64,000 nucleotides of DNA from Pelomonas dachongensis (GTDB taxonomy: Bacteria > Pseudomonadota > Gammaproteobacteria > Burkholderiales > Burkholderiaceae_C). The notes under the pieces are model-generated. The model worked only from the letters and a program-made list of their open reading frames with translations. It was not told the DNA's origin and searched no databases. Numbering within the stretch: the first letter of the stretch is position 1; each line of letters opens with the position of its first letter. Location: positions 1 through 64,000 of the forward strand of contig NZ_JBIGHY010000004.1 in NCBI RefSeq assembly GCF_043555865.1, read 5' to 3'. The position numbers and the translations under genes are program-made. This document shows, piece after piece, positions 24,498-33,208 of this stretch.

Positions 24498-25835
24498 ATG
24501 AAACCTGTGATTGCCCTGGTCGGCCGCCCCAACGTGGGCAAGTCGACGCTGTTCAACCGCCTGACGAAGTCGCGCGATGCCATCGTGGCCGACTTCGCCG
24601 GCCTGACGCGCGACCGCCACTACGGCGACGGCCGCCTGGGCGACCGCGAGTTCATCGTTATCGACACCGGCGGCTTCGAGCCGGACAGCTCCACCGGCAT
24701 CGTCAAGGAGATGGCCAAGCAGACGAAGCAGGCCGTCGCCGAGGCCGATGCGGTCATCTTCGTCGTCGACATCCGCCTGGGCCTGTCGGCCCACGACAGC
24801 GATATCGCCCGCTATCTGCGCAGCGTCAACAAACGTGTGCACTTGGCCGTCAACAAGGCCGAGGGTATGAGCGAGTCGCCGTTGATGAACGAGTTCCACG
24901 AGCTCGGCATGGGCGACCCGCACCCGATTTCGTCGGCGCACGGTCAAGGCATCCGCAGCCTGCTGGACGCCGTTTTGGAGCCCTTCGAGGATGCCAGCGA
25001 AGAGTTCGGTGCCGGCCCGCAGCAGGATGGCGTCATCCGCCTCGCCGTGGCAGGCCGCCCCAACGTCGGCAAGAGCACGCTAATCAACACCTGGCTCGGC
25101 GAAGAGCGCCTCGTCGCCTTCGACATGCCGGGCACCACGCGCGACGCGATCTCGGTGGACTTCGAGCGCAATGGCCAGAAGTTCAAGCTCATCGACACCG
25201 CCGGCCTGCGCCGCAAGGGGAAAGTGTTCGAGGCCATCGAAAAGTTCTCGGTCGTCAAGACGCTGCAGGCCATCGCCGACGCCCATGTCGTGCTGCTGCT
25301 GCTGGACGCCACGCAGGGCGTGACCGACCAGGACGCCCACATCGCCGGCTATATCCTCGACAGCGGCCGCGCCGTCGTGCTGGCCTGCAACAAGTGGGAT
25401 GCCGTCGACAGCTATCAGCGCGAGACGCTGCAGCGCCAGATCGAGCAGCGGCTGGCCTTCCTGAAGTTCGCGCCCATGCACCACATCTCGGCGCTGAAGC
25501 GCACAGGGCTGTCGGCGCTGTGGAATGCCATGGCAGATGCCTACGCGTCTGCCTACCGCAAGATGACGACGCCGGTGCTGACCCGCCTCATCCAGGAGGC
25601 CGTGGAACACCAGCAGCCCAAGCGCTCGGGCGTGTCGCGGCCCAAGATGCGCTACGCCCACCAGGGTGGCCAGAACCCACCCATCGTCGTCATCCACGGC
25701 AATGCGCTGGACGGCGTCACCGAGGTCTACAAGCGCTACCTCGAAGGACGCATCCGTGCCCACTACAAGCTGGTCGGCACGCCGCTGAAGATAGAGCTGC
25801 GTTCCTCGAAGAATCCCTTCGACGAAAAGACCTAG
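24498..25835 (+). CDS. der: Ribosome biogenesis GTPase Der (EngA)
   Basis: A 445-residue protein with two tandem GTPase domains and a C-terminal KH-like domain. Both P-loops read GRPNVGKST (residues 9-17 and about 184-192). G3 motifs are DTGGFE and DTAGLR, and G4 motifs are NKAEG and NKWD. Der is essential for 50S subunit assembly. ATG 24498 is chosen because the protein then starts at MKPVIALVGRPN; the frame extends upstream into bamB. The first G4 is the variant NKAEG, which is common in Der. Confidence 0.97.
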   Translation: MKPVIALVGRPNVGKSTLFNRLTKSRDAIVADFAGLTRDRHYGDGRLGDREFIVIDTGGFEPDSSTGIVKEMAKQTKQAVAEADAVIFVVDIRLGLSAHDSDIARYLRSVNKRVHLAVNKAEGMSESPLMNEFHELGMGDPHPISSAHGQGIRSLLDAVLEPFEDASEEFGAGPQQDGVIRLAVAGRPNVGKSTLINTWLGEERLVAFDMPGTTRDAISVDFERNGQKFKLIDTAGLRRKGKVFEAIEKFSVVKTLQAIADAHVVLLLLDATQGVTDQDAHIAGYILDSGRAVVLACNKWDAVDSYQRETLQRQIEQRLAFLKFAPMHHISALKRTGLSALWNAMADAYASAYRKMTTPVLTRLIQEAVEHQQPKRSGVSRPKMRYAHQGGQNPPIVVIHGNALDGVTEVYKRYLEGRIRAHYKLVGTPLKIELRSSKNPFDEKT

Positions 25836-25913
25836 GGTCATGTCCGGGTGCGGCAAAACCCTGTGTTAAGGTCCAACCCGTACCCCACCTTCCCGAAAAC
25901 TCGGAGCATACCG

Positions 25914-26156
25914 ATGAGCAACAAAGGCCAACTTTTGCAGGACCCCTTTTTGAACCTGCTCCGCAAAGAGCATGTGCCCGTCTCGATCTACCTGGTCAAC
26001 GGCATCAAGCTCCAGGGCCATATCGAATCCTTTGACCAATACGTCGTGCTGTTGCGCAACACGGTGACGCAGATGGTCTACAAGCACGCCATCTCTACCG
26101 TGGTGCCGGGCCGCGCGGTCAACTTCCACGCTGGCGACGCCCCCGCGGACGCCTGA
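25914..26156 (+). CDS. hfq: RNA chaperone Hfq
   Basis: An 80-residue Sm-like protein that forms hexamers and pairs small RNAs with mRNAs. The Sm1 motif lies in VYLVNGIKLQGHIESFDQYVV-like sequence (here SIYLVNGIKLQG then IESFDQYVVLLRN) and the Sm2 motif in YKHAISTVVP. ATG 25914 has GGAG 7 bases upstream; the frame is open from 25848 but not conserved. The C-terminal tail is short, as in betaproteobacteria. hflX follows 12 bases later. The 78-base gap from der may hold a promoter but no strong one is visible. Confidence 0.98.
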   Translation: MSNKGQLLQDPFLNLLRKEHVPVSIYLVNGIKLQGHIESFDQYVVLLRNTVTQMVYKHAISTVVPGRAVNFHAGDAPADA

Positions 26157-26167
26157 TTCCCGCCGCC

Positions 26168-27409
26168 TTGTCCTCAACGTCTACCCACACCGCGACGCCG
26201 CCCTCCGAGGCGGCGCGCGCCATTCTCGTGGGTGTCGATTTCGGTCGGCACTCCGCCAAACAGGGTTTCGACGAGAGCCTGGACGAGCTGGCGTTGCTGG
26301 CCGAGTCCGCCGGCGACACGCCCGTCGCCAAGGTCATTGCCCGCCGACCTTCGCCCGACGCGGCGCTGTTCGTCGGCTCCGGCAAAGCCGATGAGATCAA
26401 GCTTCTCGTGCAGGCGCATCAGGCCCACACGGTGCTGTTCGATCAGGCCATCTCGCCCGCGCAGCAGCGCAACCTCGAGAGGGTGCTGGGCGTGCCGGTG
26501 GCCGACCGCACGGCACTGATCCTCGAGATCTTTGCCGCCCGCGCGCAGAGCCACGAGGGCAAGCTGCAGGTCGAGCTGGCGCGGCTGCAATACCTGGCCA
26601 CGCGCCTGGTGCGGCGCTGGAGCCACCTGGAGCGGCAAAGCGGCGGCATCGGCATGCGCGGCGGCCCCGGCGAGGCGCAGATCGAGCTGGACCGTCGCAT
26701 GATCGACGACCGCATCAAGAAGACCAAGGAACGCCTGAAGCAAGTGCAGAAGCAGCGCAGCACGCAGCGCCGCTCGCGGTCGCGCAACGGCGTCTTCAAG
26801 GTCTCGCTGGTCGGCTACACGAACGCGGGCAAGAGCACGCTGTTCAATGCGCTGACCAAGGCGCGCGCCTACGCGGCCGACCAGCTGTTCGCGACGCTGG
26901 ATACCACCACGCGCTCGCTCTACCTGGAGCAGGCCGGCGCCAGCGTCTCGCTGTCCGACACGGTCGGCTTCATTCGCGACCTGCCGCACAAGCTGGTCGA
27001 GGCCTTCCGCGCGACCCTGCAGGAGGCGGCCGACGCCGATCTGCTGCTGCACGTCGTCGATGCCGCTAGCCCCGTGCTGGACGAGCAGATGACCGAGGTT
27101 GAGCGCGTGCTGGAAGAAATCGGCGCCGGCGGCGTGCCGCAGATCCTGGTCTACAACAAGCAGGATCTGCTGCCCGAAGACCAGCGCCCGCGTGTCGCCG
27201 TCGATGCGCTGCTGCGCAATGACGCGGCCGGTGAGCCCACGCCGCGCGTGTTCGTCAGCGCGGTGGACGGCACGGGCCTGGGCGAGCTGCGGGAATTGAT
27301 TGCGCAGGCCATGAAGGCCGAGCCCTTGACTTACGAAGAACGCGACCCACGTTTCGACGCCTCGGCTCTTGAAGTCGAGCCTCCATCCTCAGACCCTTCC
27401 CAGGCATGA
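26168..27409 (+). CDS. hflX: GTPase HflX
   Basis: A 413-residue GTPase that splits stalled or heat-damaged ribosomes. The N-terminal HflX domain starts with AILVGVDFG and includes VADRTALILEIFAARA and RGGPGEAQIELDRR; the GTPase P-loop is GYTNAGKST near residue 216 and G3 is SDTVGFIRDLPH. The start is probably TTG 26168: there is no ATG upstream of the conserved block, and the only other option, GTG 26230, would cut into it. The stop overlaps the hflK start (ATGA). Confidence 0.93.
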   Translation: MSSTSTHTATPPSEAARAILVGVDFGRHSAKQGFDESLDELALLAESAGDTPVAKVIARRPSPDAALFVGSGKADEIKLLVQAHQAHTVLFDQAISPAQQRNLERVLGVPVADRTALILEIFAARAQSHEGKLQVELARLQYLATRLVRRWSHLERQSGGIGMRGGPGEAQIELDRRMIDDRIKKTKERLKQVQKQRSTQRRSRSRNGVFKVSLVGYTNAGKSTLFNALTKARAYAADQLFATLDTTTRSLYLEQAGASVSLSDTVGFIRDLPHKLVEAFRATLQEAADADLLLHVVDAASPVLDEQMTEVERVLEEIGAGGVPQILVYNKQDLLPEDQRPRVAVDALLRNDAAGEPTPRVFVSAVDGTGLGELRELIAQAMKAEPLTYEERDPRFDASALEVEPPSSDPSQA

Positions 27410-28665
27410 GCAGCACTTCCCAAATTCCGTCCCGCAGCCCATGGGTCCAGCGTCTGATGACGCCGGTAGCCCGTGCCGCCGGGCGCTTGCTGAATAACGG
27501 CCGCAACGACGGCCCGCCCGACCTCGACGAGCTCTGGCGTGACTTCAACCGCAAGCTCTCCGGCATGTTCGGTGGTCGCAACGGAGGCCCAACCGGCGGA
27601 GACAGCGGCAGCAGCGGTGGCGGCGCGCCCGACATGAAGGGGGCCGGCATCGGTATTGGCCTGATCGCCGGCGTGGTCGTGCTGGGCTGGCTGGCCAGTG
27701 GCTTCTTCATCGTGCAGGAAGGCCAGCAGGGCGTCATCACGGCCTTCGGCAAGTACAGCAAGACCGTCGAGGCTGGCTTCCAGTGGCGCCTGCCGTATCC
27801 GTTTCAGCAGCACGAGGTGGTCTCGGTCACGCAGCTGCAGCAGGTGGAGGTGGGCCGCAACTCCGTCGTCGCTGCCACCGGTCTGCGCGACTCGTCCATG
27901 CTGACGCAGGACGAGAACATCGTGGACATCCGCTTCACGGTGCAATACACGATCAAGGACGCGCGCGACTTCCTGTACGAGAACGTGCAGCCGCGCGACG
28001 CGGTCACGCTGGCGGCGGAGTCGGCCGTGCGCGAGATCGTCGGCAAGAGCAAGATGGACTCCGTGCTGTACGAACAGCGCGATGCCATCGCCACCGATCT
28101 GGTCAAGTCCATCCAGACGCAGCTGGACCGGCTCAAGGCCGGCATCCAAGTCAAGAACGTCAACGTGCAGAGCGTGCAGGCGCCCGAGCAGGTGCAGGCC
28201 GCGTTCGACGACGCGTTCAAGGCAGGCCAGAACCGCGAGCAGATCAAGAACGAGGCCGAGGCCTACGCCAATCAGATCGTCCCGCAGGCGCAGGGTGAGG
28301 CCGCGAAGCTGCGCGAGCAGGCCGAGGGCTACAAGGCCCGCGTCATCGCCACCGCCGAGGGCGATGCACAGCGCTTCAAGAGCGTGCTGGCCGAGTACCA
28401 GAAGGCGCCGCAGGTCACGCGCGACCGCCTGTACACCGACGCGATGCAGCAGGTCTACAGCAACGTCAGCAAGGTTATGGTGGACAGCAAGAGCGGCTCC
28501 AACATGCTGTACCTGCCGCTGGACAAGCTGCTGCAGCAGGGCAGCAGTGGCAGCGTGACGGTGTCCCAGCCGCAGCCCAGTGCGCTGCTGCCGGAGGCGC
28601 AGACACTGCCGGGCTCGAACGACCCGCGCAGTCGCGACAACCAGCGCAGCCGTGACGGCCGCTGA
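27406..28665 (+). CDS. hflK: FtsH protease regulator HflK
   Basis: A 419-residue SPFH/band 7 membrane protein. A glycine-rich cytoplasmic start (residues about 40-75) precedes one membrane segment (GIGIGLIAGVVVLGWLASGFFIV, about 80-100), and the SPFH domain follows (GVITAFGKYSKTVEAG to AEGDAQRFKSVL) with long coiled helices. HflK and HflC form a large cage around the FtsH protease and modulate quality control of membrane proteins. The C terminus is Ser/Arg/Asp-rich. hflC follows after 15 bases. Confidence 0.96.
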   Translation: MSSTSQIPSRSPWVQRLMTPVARAAGRLLNNGRNDGPPDLDELWRDFNRKLSGMFGGRNGGPTGGDSGSSGGGAPDMKGAGIGIGLIAGVVVLGWLASGFFIVQEGQQGVITAFGKYSKTVEAGFQWRLPYPFQQHEVVSVTQLQQVEVGRNSVVAATGLRDSSMLTQDENIVDIRFTVQYTIKDARDFLYENVQPRDAVTLAAESAVREIVGKSKMDSVLYEQRDAIATDLVKSIQTQLDRLKAGIQVKNVNVQSVQAPEQVQAAFDDAFKAGQNREQIKNEAEAYANQIVPQAQGEAAKLREQAEGYKARVIATAEGDAQRFKSVLAEYQKAPQVTRDRLYTDAMQQVYSNVSKVMVDSKSGSNMLYLPLDKLLQQGSSGSVTVSQPQPSALLPEAQTLPGSNDPRSRDNQRSRDGR

Positions 28666-28680
28666 TCGAGGACCCAAGCC

Positions 28681-29556
28681 ATGAACCGTATTGCCGCCAT
28701 CGTTGCTGGCGCCCTTGTTGTGCTGATGCTGCTGTCGTCGACGCTCTTCATCGTCGACCAGCGCCAGTTCGCCGCCGTCTACGCGCTCGGTGAGATCAAG
28801 GAAGTCATCACCGAACCGGGCCTGAAGTTCAAGATGCCGCCGCCGCTGCAGAACGTGGTCATGCTGGACCGCCGCGTGCAGACGCTGGACAGCCCCGAAT
28901 CGCGCCCGATCTTTACTGCCGAGAAGAAGAGCCTGGTCATCGACTGGCTCATCAAGTGGCGCATCGTCGAGCCGCGCCAGTTCATCCGCAACAACGGCTC
29001 CGACCTGCGCAACATCGAGAACCGCCTGTCGCCCATCGTTCAGGCCGCCTTCAACGAAGAGGTGACCAAGCGCACCGTGCTCGCCGTTCTGGCGACCGAG
29101 CGCGAGAAGGTCATGCAAGACGTGCGCGCGCGTCTGGCCGATGAGGCCAAGCAGTTCGGCATCGAGGTCGTGGATGTGCGCATCAAGCGCGTGGACTTCG
29201 CGTCCAACATCACCGACTCGGTCTATCGCCGCATGGAGTCCGAGCGCAAGCGTGTCGCCAACGAGGCGCGCTCCACCGGCGCGGCCGAAGGCGAGAAGAT
29301 CCGCGCCGATGCCGACCGCCAGCGCGAGGTCATCGTGTCCGAGGCCTACCGCGACGCGCAGAAGGTCAAGGGCGAGGGCGACGCGAAGGCGTCGGCGCTG
29401 TATGCCGATGCGTTCGGCCGCGACCCGCAGTTCGCGCAGTTCTACCGCCAGCTGGATGCCTACCGGGCCAGCTTCAGCAAGAAGAGCGACGTGATGGTGG
29501 TCGACCCGAGCAGCGACTTCTTCAAGGCCATGCGCGGCCCCGGCGCGGGCAAGTGA
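28681..29556 (+). CDS. hflC: FtsH protease regulator HflC
   Basis: A 291-residue SPFH-domain protein with an N-terminal membrane anchor (IAAIVAGALVVLMLLSSTLFIV), then VDQRQFAAVYALGEIKEVI, the EVVDVRIKRVDFASNI block and a long helical part (RKRVANEARSTGAAEGEKI). It is the partner of HflK in the FtsH-associated complex. The order hfq-hflX-hflK-hflC is the classical one. Its stop overlaps the GTG of the small DUF2065 gene. Confidence 0.96.
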   Translation: MNRIAAIVAGALVVLMLLSSTLFIVDQRQFAAVYALGEIKEVITEPGLKFKMPPPLQNVVMLDRRVQTLDSPESRPIFTAEKKSLVIDWLIKWRIVEPRQFIRNNGSDLRNIENRLSPIVQAAFNEEVTKRTVLAVLATEREKVMQDVRARLADEAKQFGIEVVDVRIKRVDFASNITDSVYRRMESERKRVANEARSTGAAEGEKIRADADRQREVIVSEAYRDAQKVKGEGDAKASALYADAFGRDPQFAQFYRQLDAYRASFSKKSDVMVVDPSSDFFKAMRGPGAGK

Positions 29557-29735
29557 CCGAACTGCTGACGGCTTGCGCGTTGGTGTTGGTGCTGGAGGGG
29601 CTGATGCCCTTCATCAGCCCGACCCGTTGGCGCGAGGCCTTCAGCCGCATTCTGACGATGAGCGACGGGCAGATCCGTTTCATAGGCTTGGTCAGCATCG
29701 CGTCGGGTACCTTGGGGCTGCTCTGGTTGCGCTGA
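29553..29735 (+). CDS. DUF2065 (YjeT-like) small membrane protein
   Basis: A 60-residue protein with two predicted membrane helices (LLTACALVLVLEGLMPFI and IRFIGLVSIASGTLGLLWL) separated by a short basic loop (PTRWREAF). This is the DUF2065/YjeT pattern, a small inner-membrane protein found between hflC and purA or hisZ in many proteobacteria. The start is GTG, overlapping the hflC stop (GTGA). Function is unknown; a link to HflKC/FtsH is guilt by association. Confidence 0.88.
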   Translation: MTELLTACALVLVLEGLMPFISPTRWREAFSRILTMSDGQIRFIGLVSIASGTLGLLWLR

Positions 29736-29764
29736 TCTCAAGGCTCGGGCGGGAAGGGCATAGG

Positions 29765-29770
29765 TACAAT
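29765..29770 (+). promoter_or_regulatory. -10 box of hisZ
   Basis: TACAAT, 28 bases before the hisZ ATG, in the 63-base gap after the DUF2065 gene. It suggests that hisZ-purA also has its own promoter. No clear -35 element. Confidence 0.45.
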
Positions 29771-29798
29771 GCCGTTTTTAACCGCCTAGCCTGCGCCC

Positions 29799-30962
29799 AT
29801 GTCCTCTGCTTGGCTGCTGCCCGAGCACATCGCCGATGTCCTGCCTTCGCAGGCACGCCGCATCGAAGAGCTGCGTAGAGAGCTGCTCGACATGGCCCGC
29901 AGCTACGGCTGCGAGCTGGTCATTCCGCCGTTGCTGGAGCACCTCGACTCGCTGCTGTCCGGCACGGGTTCGGGTTCCGAGATCAAGCTGTTCAAGCTGG
30001 TCGACCAGCTGTCTGGCCGCTCTCTGGGCCTGCGTGCCGATACGACGCCGCAGGTTGCCCGCATCGATGCCCACCTGCTGAACCGCCGCGGCGTGACGCG
30101 CCTGTGCTACTGCGGCCCCGTTGTGCACACGCGGCCCGACGGCCTCAACACCAGCCGCGAGCCGCTGCAGTTCGGCGTCGAGATCTACGGTCACGCGGGC
30201 CTGGAGGCCGACCTGGAGGTGCATGATCTCGCGCTGGATGCGCTGCGCCGGGCAGGCCTGTCGCACGTCATGCTGGATCTGGGCGATGCGCGGCTGCTGC
30301 AGGCCGTGCTGGACGGCATCAAGCTGTCGGCCGACGCGCTGGATGCGCTGACGGCCGCGCTGGCGGCCAAGGACATGGCCCAGTTGGCGGCGCTGACCGC
30401 CGACATGCCCACCACCGCGCGCGAGGCGCTGCTGGCGCTCCCCAGCCTTTACGGTGGCCGCGAGGTGCTTGCCGAGGCCGCGCGCCGCCTGCCCGAACAC
30501 CCGCTTGTAAAGGCGGCGTTGGCCGACCTGGAGTGGCTGGCCGGTCATCTGGCGGCTGTGCATCCCGAGATCAGCCTGGGCTTCGACCTGGCCGACCTGC
30601 AGGGCTACGCCTACTACACGGGCATCCGCTTCGCGGCTTATGCCCGGGGCTGCTCGGACGCCGTGCTGCGCGGTGGGCGCTACGACGAAGTCGGGGCCGC
30701 CTTCGGGCGCCGCCGCCCGGCCGTGGGCTTCAGCCTGGACCTGAAGACGCTGGTGGCGCTGGTCACGCCGACGCCGCTGCGCGCCGCGGTGCGTGCGCCG
30801 TGGGGCGAGGACGCCTCGCTGCGGCAGGCCGTGCGTGCGCTGCGCGAGCAAGGCGAGACGGTGGCCTGCGTGCTGCCGGGCCATGAGCACGAGGCCGATG
30901 AATTCGACTGTGACCGCGAACTGGTTCGCGAGCACGCTGGCTGGGTCGTCCGCACGCTGTAA
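29799..30962 (+). CDS. hisZ: ATP phosphoribosyltransferase regulatory subunit
   Basis: A 387-residue paralogue of histidyl-tRNA synthetase that lacks the anticodon domain. It keeps the class II fold (LLPEHIADVLPSQARRIEELR, LRADTTPQVARI, YYTGIRFAAYARG, AVGFSLDLKTL) but not an intact synthetase active site. HisZ assembles with short-form HisG to give active, histidine-feedback-regulated ATP phosphoribosyltransferase, the first step of histidine synthesis. hisG itself is not in the window. Its place between hflC and purA is typical for Burkholderiales. Confidence 0.95.
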   Translation: MSSAWLLPEHIADVLPSQARRIEELRRELLDMARSYGCELVIPPLLEHLDSLLSGTGSGSEIKLFKLVDQLSGRSLGLRADTTPQVARIDAHLLNRRGVTRLCYCGPVVHTRPDGLNTSREPLQFGVEIYGHAGLEADLEVHDLALDALRRAGLSHVMLDLGDARLLQAVLDGIKLSADALDALTAALAAKDMAQLAALTADMPTTAREALLALPSLYGGREVLAEAARRLPEHPLVKAALADLEWLAGHLAAVHPEISLGFDLADLQGYAYYTGIRFAAYARGCSDAVLRGGRYDEVGAAFGRRRPAVGFSLDLKTLVALVTPTPLRAAVRAPWGEDASLRQAVRALREQGETVACVLPGHEHEADEFDCDRELVREHAGWVVRTL

Positions 30963-31001
30963 GGCGCGGCGCCCACATTCCCATTTCAAGCAAGACAGGC
31001 A

Positions 31002-32339
31002 ATGAACATGAGCCAAACCGCGCGCGGACGCAATGTGGTCGTCGTCGGCACCCAGTGGGGTGACGAGGGCAAGGGCAAGGTGGTCGACTGGATGACGGAC
31101 CACGCGCAAGGCGTCGTGCGTTTCCAGGGGGGTCACAACGCCGGCCACACGCTGGTCATCAAGGGCGTCAAGACGGCGCTGCAACTGATCCCCAGCGGCA
31201 TCATGCGCGACGGTGTGGCCTGCTACATCGGCAACGGCGTGGTGCTGGACCCGACGCACCTGCTGTCCGAGATCGAGCGTCTGGAGAAGGCCGGTGTCGA
31301 GGTGCGTTCGCGCCTGTTCATCAGCGAATCCTGCCCGCTGATCCTGCCGTTTCACGTGGCCGTCGACAAGGCGCGCGAGGCGCAGCGCGAGACCAGTGGC
31401 AGCGGCAAGATCGGCACGACGGGCAAGGGCATCGGCCCGGCCTACGAAGACAAGGTGGCCCGCCGCGCGCTGCGCGCGCAGGATCTGAAGCACCCCGAGC
31501 GCTTTGCCAAGAAGCTGCGCGAGCTGCTGGAGCTGCACAACTTCGCGCTGACGGGCTATCTGAAGGGCGAGGAACTGGCCTTCGAGCCCATCTTCGAGCA
31601 GGCCATGAAGATGGCCGAGCAGATCAAGCCGATGCTGGCCGACGTGGGCTACATGATTCACAAGGCCAGCAAGGCCGGCGCCAACATCCTGTTCGAAGGC
31701 GCGCAGGGCACGCTGCTGGACATCGACCACGGCACCTATCCCTACGTCACGTCCAGCAACTGCGTGGCTGGAAACGCCGCCGCCGGCGCGGGCGTGGGCC
31801 CGCAGATGCTGCACTACATGCTGGGAATCACCAAGGCATACACGACTCGCGTGGGATCGGGCCCGTTTCCGACCGAGCTGGACTGGGAGCAGCCGGGCAC
31901 CGTGGGCTATCACCTGTCCACCGTGGGCCAGGAGCGCGGCACCGTCACCGGCCGCGCGCGCCGCTGCGGCTGGCTGGACGCCGCCGCGCTGAAGCGCTCC
32001 ATCATCATCAACGGCATCACGGGGCTGTGCCTGACCAAGCTGGACGTGCTGGACGGCCTCGCCGAGATCAAGATGTGCGTGGGATACGAGCTGGATGGCA
32101 GACAGCTCGACATCCTGCCGCTGGACGCCGACGAGATCGAGGCCTGCACGCCCGTCTTCGAGACCTTCCCCGGCTGGACCGAAACCACCTTCGGCGCGAC
32201 ATCGCTGGACGCGCTGCCGGCGAATGCGCGCGCCTACCTGAGGCGCGTGGAAGAGGTCATCGGTGCGCCCATCGACATGGTCTCCACCGGCCCCGACCGA
32301 GAGCACACCATCGTGCTGCGCCATCCCTATTCGGCGTAA
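31002..32339 (+). CDS. purA: Adenylosuccinate synthetase
   Basis: A 445-residue enzyme that joins IMP and aspartate with GTP in AMP synthesis. The glycine-rich GTP loop GTQWGDEGKGK is at 16-26; the FQGGHNAGHTL block and the active-site lysine segment GKIGTTGKGIGPAYEDK are intact. Start ATG 31002 is followed by a second ATG at 31008, either being possible. It is followed after 39 bases by a phosphoribosyltransferase gene, giving a small purine pair. Confidence 0.98.
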   Translation: MNMSQTARGRNVVVVGTQWGDEGKGKVVDWMTDHAQGVVRFQGGHNAGHTLVIKGVKTALQLIPSGIMRDGVACYIGNGVVLDPTHLLSEIERLEKAGVEVRSRLFISESCPLILPFHVAVDKAREAQRETSGSGKIGTTGKGIGPAYEDKVARRALRAQDLKHPERFAKKLRELLELHNFALTGYLKGEELAFEPIFEQAMKMAEQIKPMLADVGYMIHKASKAGANILFEGAQGTLLDIDHGTYPYVTSSNCVAGNAAAGAGVGPQMLHYMLGITKAYTTRVGSGPFPTELDWEQPGTVGYHLSTVGQERGTVTGRARRCGWLDAAALKRSIIINGITGLCLTKLDVLDGLAEIKMCVGYELDGRQLDILPLDADEIEACTPVFETFPGWTETTFGATSLDALPANARAYLRRVEEVIGAPIDMVSTGPDREHTIVLRHPYSA

Positions 32340-32378
32340 CCCGCCTGATCACCATCACACCACGGAGACAACACCACC

Positions 32379-32900
32379 ATGTTGACCGACGACGGCAAAC
32401 ATCTCTACGTGTCCTGGGACGAGTACCACCTGCTGACCGAGCGCCTGGCGCTGAAAGTGCACGCCTCGGGCTGGGAGTTCGACCAGATCCTGTGCCTGGC
32501 CCGTGGCGGCATGCGTCCGGGCGACGTGCTGTCACGCGTGTTCGACAAGCCGCTGGGCATCATGTCCACCAGCTCCTACCGCGCCGAGGCCGGCACCATC
32601 CAGGGCCGCCTGGACATGGCCAAGTACATCACCATGCCCAAGGGCGAACTGGCGGGCCGCGTGCTGTTGGTGGACGATCTGGCGGACTCCGGTGTCACGC
32701 TGAAGGCCGTCGTCGAGCGCCTGCGCGGCATGCCTTCCATCACCGAGCTGCGCTCGGCCGTCATCTGGACCAAGCAAGTGTCGGCCTACACGCCGGACTA
32801 CTACTGCGAGATGCTGGAAACCTCGCCATGGATCCACCAGCCGTTCGAGGAATACGACGGCATGGGGCCCGAGGCCCTGGCGAAGAAGTTCGTCGTTTGA
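32379..32900 (+). CDS. Purine-type phosphoribosyltransferase
   Basis: A 173-residue type I phosphoribosyltransferase. The PRPP loop RVLLVDDLADSGVTL is at 94-108 and the pyrophosphate loop is LARGGMRPGD near 40-49. The short length and the C-terminal WIHQPFEEYDGMGPEAL resemble Gpt/Xpt/HGPRT-like purine salvage enzymes. The preferred base (hypoxanthine, guanine or xanthine) cannot be read from sequence. It follows purA and is closed by a strong terminator. Confidence 0.85.
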   Translation: MLTDDGKHLYVSWDEYHLLTERLALKVHASGWEFDQILCLARGGMRPGDVLSRVFDKPLGIMSTSSYRAEAGTIQGRLDMAKYITMPKGELAGRVLLVDDLADSGVTLKAVVERLRGMPSITELRSAVIWTKQVSAYTPDYYCEMLETSPWIHQPFEEYDGMGPEALAKKFVV

Positions 32901-33013
32901 ACATGAAGATGGGCGCAAGGCTGGAATCGCTGAGGTGCCCATCGAAGCCGGCGCACGTGGATTCGGGCGCCGCACTCGCAGCCTCTGAAGGCCTGTTCTG
33001 CGGGACCAAAGCA

Positions 33014-33046
33014 AAAAGGCCGGCGCTTTCGCGTCGGCCTTTTCGT
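33014..33046. terminator. Bidirectional terminator between the phosphoribosyltransferase gene and tRNA-Leu
   Basis: A 13-bp stem (AAAAGGCCGGCGC at 33014-33026 with GCGTCGGCCTTTT at 33031-33043, one G-T pair) and a TTTC loop are followed by T-rich sequence on the plus strand and preceded by AAAAA, which gives a T run on the minus strand. It can stop both the plus-strand purine genes and the minus-strand tRNA transcript. Confidence 0.88.
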
Positions 33047-33055
33047 TTCTTGTTT

Positions 33056-33140
<85 letters not shown>

Positions 33141-33191
33141 AAGGTGCTCAGAACTTCTGGTGAAGTCCTGGGCCGTTTCAGGAAAGCGCGG

Positions 33192-33198
33192 ACTATAG
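33192..33198. promoter_or_regulatory. Overlapping divergent -10 boxes for tRNA-Leu and rnr
   Basis: The minus strand reads TGCTATAGT, an extended -10 for tRNA-Leu, with TTGCGT 18 bases upstream as a weak -35. The same base pairs read TATAGC on the plus strand (33193-33198), 10 bases before the rnr start codon. The two promoters would share their -10 core, so only one polymerase could open it at a time. Confidence 0.5.
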
Positions 33199-33208
33199 CA
33201 TAAAAGAC

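Noticed and set aside
27331..29118. 595-residue minus-strand frame
   Set aside because: Antisense to hflK/hflC with low-complexity His/Arg/Leu/Gln composition.
29778..32324. 848-residue open frame on the minus strand
   Set aside because: Antisense to hisZ and purA, which have clear motifs; the frame has none.
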